Below, piece by piece: positions 1 to 7,267 of a stretch of DNA of 64,000 nt. The stretch comes from Parasphingorhabdus litoris DSM 22379 (GTDB taxonomy: Bacteria; Pseudomonadota; Alphaproteobacteria; Sphingomonadales; Sphingomonadaceae). A program made the translations under genes and the position numbers. How positions within the stretch are numbered: the stretch's first letter is position 1; every line of letters starts with the position of its first letter. The stretch covers positions 1,116,001 to 1,180,000 of the forward strand of contig NZ_CP086727.1 of assembly GCF_020906275.1 (NCBI RefSeq). Reading direction: 5' to 3'. The notes under the pieces are model-generated. The model had not been told where the DNA came from and searched no databases. It saw nothing but the letters and a program-made list of their open reading frames with translations.

Positions 1-2
1 TC

Positions 3-605
3 GAAAATTCGGCAAGTTGGGCCGTGCTCAAAAATATCGAACAGGTACCGGAATATGAGGCATTGTTGCTGTCTCTGCTGGCGGAAATCGAACCGATACT
101 GGAAAGCAGGACGGGCAAGATGCTGCGGCCGCAGGGCTTTATCTTTGTGTCGTCGCCGGATGCGATGACGCCTTATCATTTCGATCCGGAACATAATATA
201 TTGCTGCAACTGCGCGGGGAGAAAATAATGACGGTTTTCGCCGCCGGTGATGAGAATTTCGCTCCTGCAACCGCGCATGAATCTTATCATACTGGCGGAC
301 CGCGCAACCTGACGTGGCAAGAGGGATTTGCCGAGCAAGGGCAGGCCTTTCATCTGACGCCTGGAAAAGCAATTTTCGTGCCCGTGATGGCGCCGCATTT
401 TGTAAAAAATGGACCGGCGCCCAGCATATCGCTTTCTATCACCTGGCGTTCCGACTGGAGCTTTGCTGAAGCGGATGCCCATGCGTTTAATCACATGCTG
501 CGGGGGTGGGGGATAACGCCCAAGGCGCCCGGCCGTTTTCCGAAGCACAATAAAGGCAAGGCCGTGAGCTGGCGGATCTTGCGAAAACTGGGTCTGGCAA
601 AATAG
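3..605 (+). CDS. Cupin-like (JmjC-type) protein, 5' end cut by window
   Basis: The frame is open from the first bases of the window, so the real start probably lies upstream; a GTG at 24 is the first internal candidate. Counting from that GTG, the motif YHFD (His52, Asp54) and His125 in APHFVKNG form the HxD...H iron triad of the cupin/JmjC Fe(II)/2-oxoglutarate dioxygenase fold. Related sphingomonad proteins are usually labelled cupin-like or jumonji; the substrate is not known. The C-terminus is basic (GKAVSWRILRKLGLAK). The family call is fairly safe, the function is open. Confidence 0.75.
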   Translation, partial: ENSASWAVLKNIEQVPEYEALLLSLLAEIEPILESRTGKMLRPQGFIFVSSPDAMTPYHFDPEHNILLQLRGEKIMTVFAAGDENFAPATAHESYHTGGPRNLTWQEGFAEQGQAFHLTPGKAIFVPVMAPHFVKNGPAPSISLSITWRSDWSFAEADAHAFNHMLRGWGITPKAPGRFPKHNKGKAVSWRILRKLGLAK

Positions 606-627
606 TTTTTTGCTCACAGAATTCGAG

Positions 628-706
628 CGAAGTTCACAATATTCACATAGTCCATTTGGGCAAATTTTTGAATGTAATATTCTTCCAAAGTTCACACAAT
701 TCTCAC
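628..706 (-). repeat. Two copies of a 21-base TGTGAA-type intergenic repeat
   Basis: On the minus strand, two copies (628-648 and 686-706) follow the pattern TGTGAA-N3-TGTGAACTT (the second has GTGAGAATT in its first half). They are 58 bases apart, the same spacing as in the four plus-strand copies at 36308-36488. They lie in the gap between two converging genes. The function is unknown; a dispersed sphingomonad intergenic repeat or a protein-binding element are both possible. Confidence 0.6.
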
Positions 707-795
707 CCCGCCTCATGCGGGTGCAAGGCGGTTTCATTTCAATCCTTCAGACTGAATAAGAACAGCTTCACAATATCATATCGGCATGTCTGTAG

Positions 796-833
796 GAAAG
801 CGCCCCGTCAAAACTGCTTTGCGGGACGCTTTC
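796..833. terminator. Hairpin between converging genes
   Basis: Bases 796-807 (GAAAGCGCCCCG) pair with 822-833 (CGGGACGCTTTC) over 12 positions with one mismatch or wobble, around a 14-base loop. It sits about 30 bases past the stop of the minus-strand gene ending at 863 and about 190 bases past the plus-strand gene ending at 605. There is no strong T-run on either side, so this is a probable rather than certain bidirectional terminator. Confidence 0.5.
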
Positions 834-862
834 AGAGCAGATGTATAAAGCCCAAGCTTGGC

Positions 863-1306
863 CTAGGCTTCTTCCTCATCGTCTTTCTTGCCGAACAGGG
901 TGGAATATAATCCGAACAGGATCAGCAAGCCCGCTGGATAAATGCCCCACATATGTTTCCATCTTGAAAAGCTGTACCCTTCGGTCGGGTCCGAGCCCAG
1001 TGCGGCAGTTAACTTCGACAATTCTGCTTCATTTAACGGTAGATAGGAATAACCGTCTTCGGTTTCGGAATAGAGCACGAATATGTCGGTCGCTGCCTCA
1101 GCCCAGAGCGGCACGGTAAAGAGGCTGGTTGATTCATACATATAGCCGACATCGACATAGCTGCCGTCGATTTGATACTCGGCTGTATCCGGCAGATCTT
1201 CGACCAAAGCTATTTCCTGATTGGTCGTTCCACGCTTTCGCGCTTCGGCTGGTTGCGACACAGCAATTGCTAGAAAAAAGCCAATAATTACAGTAATGTG
1301 TTTCAT
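863..1306 (-). CDS. Small exported protein with C-terminal membrane segment, unknown function
   Basis: The protein has 147 residues. The start at 1306 is chosen because a run of G (GGGGGG) sits just upstream and the product then opens with a clean signal peptide (MKHITVIIGFFLAIAVSQ, cleavage near PAEA). The middle part (about residues 25-110) is soluble and acidic. A hydrophobic segment IYPAGLLILFGLYSTLFG follows near the end, then an acidic tail KKDDEEEA. This suggests a periplasm-facing protein anchored at its C-terminus. I do not recognise a family. A CRP-like palindrome at 1355-1370 may control it. Confidence 0.6.
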   Translation of the reverse strand: MKHITVIIGFFLAIAVSQPAEARKRGTTNQEIALVEDLPDTAEYQIDGSYVDVGYMYESTSLFTVPLWAEAATDIFVLYSETEDGYSYLPLNEAELSKLTAALGSDPTEGYSFSRWKHMWGIYPAGLLILFGLYSTLFGKKDDEEEA

Positions 1307-1354
1307 ATTCCCCCCTTTTGAAGCGGCGACGATAGCTCGTACAACGCCCATGTG

Positions 1355-1370
1355 AGTGATGTAGATCACA
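1355..1370 (-). promoter_or_regulatory. CRP/FNR-like binding site
   Basis: Read on the minus strand the site is TGTGATCTACATCACT, matching the CRP-family pattern TGTGA-N6-TCACA at nine of ten defined positions; the core GTGAT-N4-ATCAC is a perfect inverted repeat. It lies about 50-65 bases before the start codon at 1306, a usual distance for activator sites. The regulator is inferred. Confidence 0.45.
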
Positions 1371-1428
1371 GAGAAAATAATTATGTAGCGGGGTCAGAAT
1401 ATGATGCGTGTTCCGTCCTATTCCGAAG

Positions 1429-3954
1429 CTAAAATCGCTTGCGAAAACTCACCTCAACATAGCGCCCGATTGGATCGATAAATCCCGGCTGATATCTAAG
1501 TGGAACCAATCCATCGCTGTCCCGCACGTCCTGAATATCGTTGAAGACATTATCGATCCGAAACGCGATCCGGCTGCCTTTGAGGAATTTGAATCGCTCG
1601 GTCAGAGTGCCGCGATCATCCAGATTGATAAACATACGCAGGTTGAGCGTAGTCAGATCGGAAAATCTCAGATCGGAGCTGGTCAGACCGCCATCTACGC
1701 GCGTGGCGGTTTGATGCTCTGCCTGAAGACGGAAACCTATGCCATTGTTGAACCAGCGGCCTTGTAGCTCAAATTCATGGCGGGGCTGACCGCCGGTTGA
1801 GCCGATTGCTGAGCCGTTCAGCAAGTCTAACTCTTCGACACCGGGGCGGATCAATACACGCTCATCGATGTGAACGGTGTGATAAGCCGATACACGCCAG
1901 CGACCGCCACCTCGCCTGCCGGGGCCACGACTGCTGCGCGGTGGCCGACCCGCGCGATCGCTCGAACGTTCGGCATCAGGCCGGCCTGCTTCGGATTGCT
2001 CGGTACCGGCACCACTTTCTGGTGGTGGCCGGTCGCCAGGCGGTCCGCCACCTCCGCCGCCTGGCCTTCCGCCTGCGCCGCGAGGTCCGCGTGCCCCGCG
2101 CCTTTGGCCAAAGCGTTTGGAAAATTCCAGACCATATCGAATGCTCTCGCTGCGGACATTGCTGTAATTGACTGGGCGCTGATCAATGGCGACGAGACGG
2201 CCTGTTTCATCACGCGTGACACGGTCGGGAAAAGCAGCCTCGATTTCTTCCGTCAGAATGGGAAAATCGGACGCAACATTCTCGCTATTGTTGCGAATAT
2301 ATTCGCCCAGGAACATCATGCCATCCAGCCATTCAGGGCTGTAATTGACCGCCAGTTTGATATCTCGCCGTTTTTCCGCTGGCAGGTTCAGATTACCGCC
2401 GGTGGTAATGCTGGCCAGCACGGTTTCGCCATTGGTGAAGTCGAAAGTGGTGACATTCGGTGTGACTATGACCGGATTGCCAAGCTGCTGGATGGTGGGC
2501 GCGGCTTCTTCCCCAATGGCCGACGCGGTGAACACCAGGCCGTCGAGCGGTTCCCAGTTCAGGCCAAAGCCGAATTCCACCAGCCCGCCAAAATCGGACA
2601 GCTCACTATAGCCCAAATTACCATTGATCGACAGTTGGCCAATAGTTTCGGCAACATCAATATTCTCGTCCGCAAGAGGAATGTCGATATTGATACCGGC
2701 ATTGAAATTATCCCGGCCGAGGCTGCTCAGCGTCGTGAGGCCATCGGTGGTGTCGCGGCTGTCGAGATCCTGCCTTCTATAGCCGCCGCGCAAGGTCGTG
2801 GTGACCGAACCGGAGGGCAGGTTCAAGAGCCCGCCGGAGATGGTTGCCAGGGATTCAAGCGTGTTGCTGACCGATCGCGCCTCATCGGTGATTGGGGGCG
2901 ATAGCAAGGCCCCAAAGTTGGCGGCAAACGGGTCGACTGTGCCGGCGTCAATCGCCGCCTGCAGGGCGCTGATATCACCGCTATTATCAGTCTCGGTTTC
3001 GGTTTCCACTCGCGCATAATCCGCGGTCAGGGACCAGCGCCAGCCGGATAGCATGCCGTTCAGCACCGCGCCGCCCTGAAAGGTGTTGGTCTCGACCGTT
3101 TTGCGCAGCGGACCAAATTGGGTGAAATAGCGAAACAGGCTGTCACCAGTCACCGGTAAATCCAGCGTCCCGCTTGGCAGTCCCAACAGAGCGCGGGACT
3201 TGTCGTAAACATATCCACCATTGAGCGACAGCGACATGCCATTGGCAAAGGTGCGGCTGTAGTTGCCGTTAAATTCAACCGTATCCGTTGGCGCGCTTAA
3301 TGTCCGGAAACGCCCCAGATTAACCAGATCGCCAGCCGAATCCTGAATGATACCGCGCTCTGCCTCGGTAATCGCAGTTTGCGTTTCATATTCGATATCC
3401 AGGTTCAGCCGGCTGTTCTCGCCAATGCGAGTGAAGGTAGATTCCAGCTCCGTCTTGCCCATGTCTCCGCGGGTCGGGACGCCATATTCCACCTCGGCCC
3501 CAAGCCCGGTATAATCATCCTGCAGGATGAAGTTGATCACGCGCTCATCGGGGGCATAACCATATTGCAGGGCCAGCTCTTCCGGGAACACCTGAACGCT
3601 TTTAATCGCTTCCGGTGGCAGATCACGAATGTCGCGGAAACCCGATGTGCGCTGGCCGTTGATCAGCACAATTGGCCGTCCGCTGCCTCTTCCGCGGTTG
3701 GAAGTGGTTTGCGAACTGAGCTCTCCGACCAGGTCTTCGACAGAGGACACACCATAGCTGGCAATATCATCCGCATCGAGCTCCACAATCGGTGGGACTT
3801 CTGTGATTACAGACCCGCGCAGGCGTTCGGCGGTGACGACAATTTCCTCGTTTTCAAGATCGTCGTCATTGGATTGGGCGTAAGCAGGAAGCGCATTTAA
3901 AATGGAAAGGGCCAATATGCTGGCCCCAAAATATCTAGGGGAGGATTGGGTCAT
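1429..3954 (-). CDS. TonB-dependent outer-membrane receptor with Gly/Arg/Pro-rich insert
   Basis: The protein has 841 residues. The signal peptide (MTQSSPRYFGASILALS..., cleavage near AYAQS) is followed by a TonB-box-like EEIVVTAERL at about residue 37, a plug domain (about 50-160, with RPIVLINGQRTSGFRDI), and a beta-barrel that ends in ...YVEVSFRKRF with the terminal Phe of outer-membrane barrels. Between about residues 610 and 690 the barrel is interrupted by a low-complexity stretch rich in Gly, Arg and Pro, which explains the very GC-rich DNA there. Transport substrate unknown. It is divergent from infA, with 220 bases between. Confidence 0.88.
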   Translation of the reverse strand: MTQSSPRYFGASILALSILNALPAYAQSNDDDLENEEIVVTAERLRGSVITEVPPIVELDADDIASYGVSSVEDLVGELSSQTTSNRGRGSGRPIVLINGQRTSGFRDIRDLPPEAIKSVQVFPEELALQYGYAPDERVINFILQDDYTGLGAEVEYGVPTRGDMGKTELESTFTRIGENSRLNLDIEYETQTAITEAERGIIQDSAGDLVNLGRFRTLSAPTDTVEFNGNYSRTFANGMSLSLNGGYVYDKSRALLGLPSGTLDLPVTGDSLFRYFTQFGPLRKTVETNTFQGGAVLNGMLSGWRWSLTADYARVETETETDNSGDISALQAAIDAGTVDPFAANFGALLSPPITDEARSVSNTLESLATISGGLLNLPSGSVTTTLRGGYRRQDLDSRDTTDGLTTLSSLGRDNFNAGINIDIPLADENIDVAETIGQLSINGNLGYSELSDFGGLVEFGFGLNWEPLDGLVFTASAIGEEAAPTIQQLGNPVIVTPNVTTFDFTNGETVLASITTGGNLNLPAEKRRDIKLAVNYSPEWLDGMMFLGEYIRNNSENVASDFPILTEEIEAAFPDRVTRDETGRLVAIDQRPVNYSNVRSESIRYGLEFSKRFGQRRGARGPRGAGGRPGGGGGGPPGDRPPPESGAGTEQSEAGRPDAERSSDRAGRPPRSSRGPGRRGGGRWRVSAYHTVHIDERVLIRPGVEELDLLNGSAIGSTGGQPRHEFELQGRWFNNGIGFRLQAEHQTATRVDGGLTSSDLRFSDLTTLNLRMFINLDDRGTLTERFKFLKGSRIAFRIDNVFNDIQDVRDSDGLVPLRYQPGFIDPIGRYVEVSFRKRF

Positions 3955-4174
3955 TACTATCGCTCTAACAACTCAGGTGCTGGGGGAAACACGTACAAAT
4001 TGCCGTGCAGAGCGATCGTCATCAATCAATTGTTTGTAATAATTTGTCGCAAGGCCGGAGCGTCGCCATATTTTACACCACGCAGCAAATCCTTCCCTTT
4101 TCGCGAATTAGGGGTTATGGCGCACCGCAACACGTCGAAAAACCCACGAATCAACAGGGATGAAGTAAAGCCGA

Positions 4175-4393
4175 ATGGCAAAAGAAGAACTATTAGAAAT
4201 GAAGGGGATAATCCGCGAATTACTCCCCAATGCAATGTTCCGGGTCGAATTGGAAAATGGTCATGAAGTCCTTGGCCATACCGCTGGCAAGATGCGCAAA
4301 AACCGCATCCGTGTGCTGGTTGGTGATGAAGTACTCGTTGAACTCACACCTTATGACCTGACCAAAGGTCGTATCACTTATCGCTTTAAATAA
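4175..4393 (+). CDS. infA: Translation initiation factor IF-1
   Basis: The protein has 72 residues, the normal IF-1 length. It is a single S1/OB-fold: [20 protein letters not shown] at the N-terminus, then [20 protein letters not shown] and the C-terminal [18 protein letters not shown]-1 binds the A site of the 30S subunit and helps IF-2 and IF-3 in start selection. The next gene (maf) begins 30 bases later, so infA, maf and the RNase gene probably form one operon. Confidence 0.98.
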   Translation: MAKEELLEMKGIIRELLPNAMFRVELENGHEVLGHTAGKMRKNRIRVLVGDEVLVELTPYDLTKGRITYRFK

Positions 4394-4423
4394 GCGCGGT
4401 ATGCTGCGGTGGCGGCCTCGCAA

Positions 4424-5005
4424 ATGAAACTGGTGTTGGCATCATCCAGTCCGCGCAGACGCGAGTTGCTCGGCCGGTTGGGAGTGGCGCCAGATCGCAT
4501 TGCTTCTCCAGACATTGATGAAACGCCCAAAAAGGGTGAACTGCCTCGCGATTATGTGCTGCGCATGGCGCGGGAAAAGGCCGCTGCTGTAGAACGTGCG
4601 GACGATGAAGTGCTGATTGCGGGCGATACGATCGTGGCGGTGGGTCGGCGGATTTTGGGCAAAGCCGAAAATGACGCGGAGCAGCGGCAATATATGGAGC
4701 TTTTGAGCGGGCGGCGGCACCACACCATGTCGGCGGTCTGCGTGATTGCGGCGGATGGAACTGCACGCACCAAATTGTCGGACAGCATCATCAAGTTCAA
4801 ACGGTTTCAGAATAGCGAGATTGACGCCTATATCCAATCCGGCGAAGGGCAGGGCAAAGCCGGTGGTTATGCCATTCAAGGGCTGGCTGAAGCCTTTGTG
4901 ATTTCGATTAGCGGCAGCTTTAGCGGGATCATGGGGCTACCGCTGTATGAAACCCGTAATCTGCTCATTTCCTCGGGTTATCCTCTCAATCAAAATGGCG
5001 CCTGA
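4424..5005 (+). CDS. maf: Maf-family nucleotide pyrophosphatase
   Basis: The product (193 residues) begins MKLVLASSSPRRRELL, the hallmark N-terminus of Maf, with SSSPRR binding nucleotide phosphates. EVLIAGDTIVAVGRRILGKA carries the conserved Asp, and GGYAIQGLAEAFV is the other family motif. These enzymes hydrolyse non-canonical or modified dTTP/UTP to monophosphates. A GTG at 4409 would add five residues, but the ATG at 4424 puts the start at the family's usual position. The stop overlaps the start of the RNase gene. Confidence 0.95.
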   Translation: MKLVLASSSPRRRELLGRLGVAPDRIASPDIDETPKKGELPRDYVLRMAREKAAAVERADDEVLIAGDTIVAVGRRILGKAENDAEQRQYMELLSGRRHHTMSAVCVIAADGTARTKLSDSIIKFKRFQNSEIDAYIQSGEGQGKAGGYAIQGLAEAFVISISGSFSGIMGLPLYETRNLLISSGYPLNQNGA

Positions 5006-6002
5006 TTTCCAAAATGGCTGGCTCTATGAAGCCGGTATTGGTGAAAACCGCGCCGCGCATATTGTTGACGGCGCATTGGCCGGTGTCCGCGTAGAGCGAG
5101 AACAAGTTGGCGCGAAGCTCGGCTCTATTGTCGATGCCCAGTTTACGCAGCAATGGGTGGCGGGATCGTCGGGTATAGCGACACTCGACAGTGGGGAGCA
5201 ATGCCTGTTGCAACCACTGCCGAAAGACCTGACCGAAGGCGCAACTGTGCGCGTGGAAATTGTTCGGGAGGCTTTGAACGAAAAAGGTGGGCAATCGAAA
5301 CGGGCCAAGGCGCGACCGGCAGGCGAGGGCGCCGCTCTGGTACAAGGCCCCAGCCTGCTGGATAGCATCAAAGCCAGCGGAGCAGCGATCCATCAACTGC
5401 AGGCGCATGAACCGGACATGCTGGCGGCCATGGGTTGGCATGAGGCGATAGAACAGGCGGAATCCGGACGCATTGATTTTGACGGCGGAAGCCTTCTGGT
5501 TTCACTCACACCGGCGATGACGGTGATTGATGTAGATGGGCCGCTTAAACCATTGGAACTGGCCAAACGCGCGGCGAAAGAAATTGCGCTGGCACTGACT
5601 CGGTTTGATATTGGCGGCTCGGTTGGTGTGGATTTTCCGACCTTGCAGGCAAAGGCAGAGCGTACGGAAGTCTGCGTGATATTTGATGAATATATGGCCG
5701 GTAATTGCGAACGGACGGCGATAAATGGCTTTGGCTTCATGCAGGTGGTGAGCCGCAAGACGGGGCCTTCGGTTCTGGACGTGATGCAGGCGGACAAGGT
5801 GCTGAGTGCGACCCTCGCTCTGTTGCGCCAGGCGGAACGGGCTCAAGGGACTGGTGCTATGCGGCTGGACGTGCATCCAGCGATTGCAGCGAAGGTGAAG
5901 CATCGGCAGGCTTGGCTGGATGCGCTGTCCAGGCGTACCGGTCGTAGCATTTCGGTCGCCGCAAAAGGCGATATCGCTATCGCAGGCGGGCAGGTCAGCT
6001 AA
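4995..6002 (+). CDS. Short RNase E/G-family ribonuclease
   Basis: The protein has 335 residues and starts inside the maf stop region (11-base overlap). An N-terminal S1-like segment (about residues 10-75) precedes the RNase E/G catalytic core. The two metal-binding Asp residues expected in this family appear in MTVIDVDGP (about residue 179) and GGSVGVDFPTL (about 213). At this length it lacks a C-terminal degradosome scaffold, and no CPxC zinc-link motif is visible, so it is more compact than E. coli RNase G. A role in RNA maturation is likely; exact targets are unknown. Confidence 0.85.
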   Translation: MAPDFQNGWLYEAGIGENRAAHIVDGALAGVRVEREQVGAKLGSIVDAQFTQQWVAGSSGIATLDSGEQCLLQPLPKDLTEGATVRVEIVREALNEKGGQSKRAKARPAGEGAALVQGPSLLDSIKASGAAIHQLQAHEPDMLAAMGWHEAIEQAESGRIDFDGGSLLVSLTPAMTVIDVDGPLKPLELAKRAAKEIALALTRFDIGGSVGVDFPTLQAKAERTEVCVIFDEYMAGNCERTAINGFGFMQVVSRKTGPSVLDVMQADKVLSATLALLRQAERAQGTGAMRLDVHPAIAAKVKHRQAWLDALSRRTGRSISVAAKGDIAIAGGQVS

Positions 6003-6161
6003 TCCTCTCCCCTTGAGGGAGAGGAAACGGAGACTTGGCAGCTTGCTGCCTAGTCGAGTTGGAGAGGGGGCTGGCTTGGTGTATCCTCTCCTACCCCTCA
6101 CCAAGATTTTCTAGTCAGTAAACTGACAAGCAAATCTTTCCTCTCCCTCAAGGGGAGAGGA
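6003..6161. repeat. Palindromic repeat element with 25-base terminal inverted repeats
   Basis: The left arm 6003-6027 and right arm 6137-6161 are perfect 25-base inverted repeats. Inside, 6032-6054 forms another near-perfect hairpin (GACTTGGCAG against CTGCCTAGTC), and TTGGTG...CACCAA and TCAGT..ACTGA pairs nest further. The whole 159 bases could fold into a branched cruciform. There is no coding capacity. It resembles the small non-autonomous palindromic elements found between genes in many genomes, and could also act as a terminator for the infA-maf-RNase operon. Confidence 0.7.
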
Positions 6162-6221
6162 ATCAGTCACTCGTCGCTACACCTCTTGCAATTCATCCTT
6201 GTCCTCTGCACAAGCCGTTCC

Positions 6222-6857
6222 ATGACAGATATCATTCTCTATGACTATTGGCGCAGCTCCGCGAGCTATCGGGTGCGCATCGCTCTCAATTTGAAGGGCA
6301 TTGCCTATAAGTCGGCGTCGACCAATTTGCTCGACGACAGCACGAAGCAGGCCGACTATATTGCCCGCAACCCGCAAGGTTTCATTCCGATGCTGCACAT
6401 TGACGGGCAGGATCTAACCCAGTCGCTGGCGATTATCGACTATCTTGATGCGACCCATCCGGAACCGCCGATGGTTTCGAGCGATCCGTTGGAGCGCAGC
6501 CGAACACTGGCCCAGGCACTGGTGGTCGCGGCGGACATCCATCCGGTCAATAACTTACGGATCATGAAATACCTCAAGAATGAAATGGGGCAGGATCAAG
6601 AGGCGATCAACATCTGGTATCGCAACTGGGTGAGCGAGGGTTTCAAAGCACTCGAAGCCATGGCCCCGGATACGGGCTTTTTTGGTGGCGATGCACCCAA
6701 TCTGGCCGATGTCTGCCTGGTCCCGCAAATGTATAATGGCCGCCGGTTTGAAACCGATATGACGGCCTTTCCAAAACTCGTGCGGATTGATGCGGCATGT
6801 AATGAACTGGAGGCTTTTCAGAAAGCGGCTCCGGAAGCGGTGAAGGAACAATCATGA
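6222..6857 (+). CDS. maiA: Maleylacetoacetate isomerase (zeta-class GST)
   Basis: The protein has 211 residues and starts at the ATG giving MTDIILYDYWRSSASYRVRI. This region holds the zeta-class signature around the catalytic Ser (SSxxYRVRIAL); the Cys present in many zeta GSTs is Ala here. NPQGFIPMLHIDGQDLTQSLAIIDYLD is the glutathione-binding part of the thioredoxin fold, and the rest is the helical C-terminal domain. The enzyme isomerises maleylacetoacetate to fumarylacetoacetate in tyrosine breakdown. No other genes of that pathway are adjacent. The stop overlaps the next gene (ATGA). Confidence 0.9.
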   Translation: MTDIILYDYWRSSASYRVRIALNLKGIAYKSASTNLLDDSTKQADYIARNPQGFIPMLHIDGQDLTQSLAIIDYLDATHPEPPMVSSDPLERSRTLAQALVVAADIHPVNNLRIMKYLKNEMGQDQEAINIWYRNWVSEGFKALEAMAPDTGFFGGDAPNLADVCLVPQMYNGRRFETDMTAFPKLVRIDAACNELEAFQKAAPEAVKEQS

Positions 6858-7264
6858 AAGTGACAGGTGGCTGCTATTGCGGCGCGGTGCGCTATAAGGC
6901 TGAAGGCGAACCGATGATGAAGGCAGAATGTTTCTGTCGCGAGTGTCAATATATCACGGGCGGCGGAAATTTGCTGGTCATGGCGATGCCGGTGGAAGGC
7001 TTTGAGCTGACCAAAGGTGCCGTAAAGGGATTTACGCGCGATGATCTCGAATATGCGGTGACGCGCGAATTCTGCGAAAATTGCGGCACGCATCTCTTCA
7101 CCCGCGCACCACGTTTCAAAGAGGGCGTGATTATCAAAGTCGGGTCATTGGATGACCCCAGCGTTTTCGGTAAAGCGGAAAGCGCCAATTATGCCTGCGA
7201 TGCGCAGCCTTATCACCGATTGCCGGACGACATGCCCGTCAACCAGAAGTGGATGCACAGTTAA
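6854..7264 (+). CDS. GFA-family zinc protein (glutathione-dependent formaldehyde-activating fold)
   Basis: The protein has 136 residues. Zinc ligands of the GFA/CENP-V fold are visible: GGCYCGAVRY (Cys7, Cys9), CFCREC (Cys26, 28, 31) and CENCGTHLF (Cys74, Cys77). Members are glutathione-linked enzymes or simple zinc proteins; many do not act on formaldehyde. Translation is coupled to maiA, another glutathione-dependent enzyme, which fits a thiol-linked role. Substrate unknown. Confidence 0.88.
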   Translation: MKVTGGCYCGAVRYKAEGEPMMKAECFCRECQYITGGGNLLVMAMPVEGFELTKGAVKGFTRDDLEYAVTREFCENCGTHLFTRAPRFKEGVIIKVGSLDDPSVFGKAESANYACDAQPYHRLPDDMPVNQKWMHS

Positions 7265-7267
7265 ACC

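Noticed and set aside
656..910. Open frame of 84 codons in the first gap
   Set aside because: It overlaps the repeat copies and the hairpin, has no ribosome binding site and runs into the minus-strand gene.
1870..2904. Open frame of 344 codons on the plus strand
   Set aside because: It lies opposite the TonB receptor, in the region inflated by the Gly/Arg/Pro-rich insert; the composition is that of a shadow frame.
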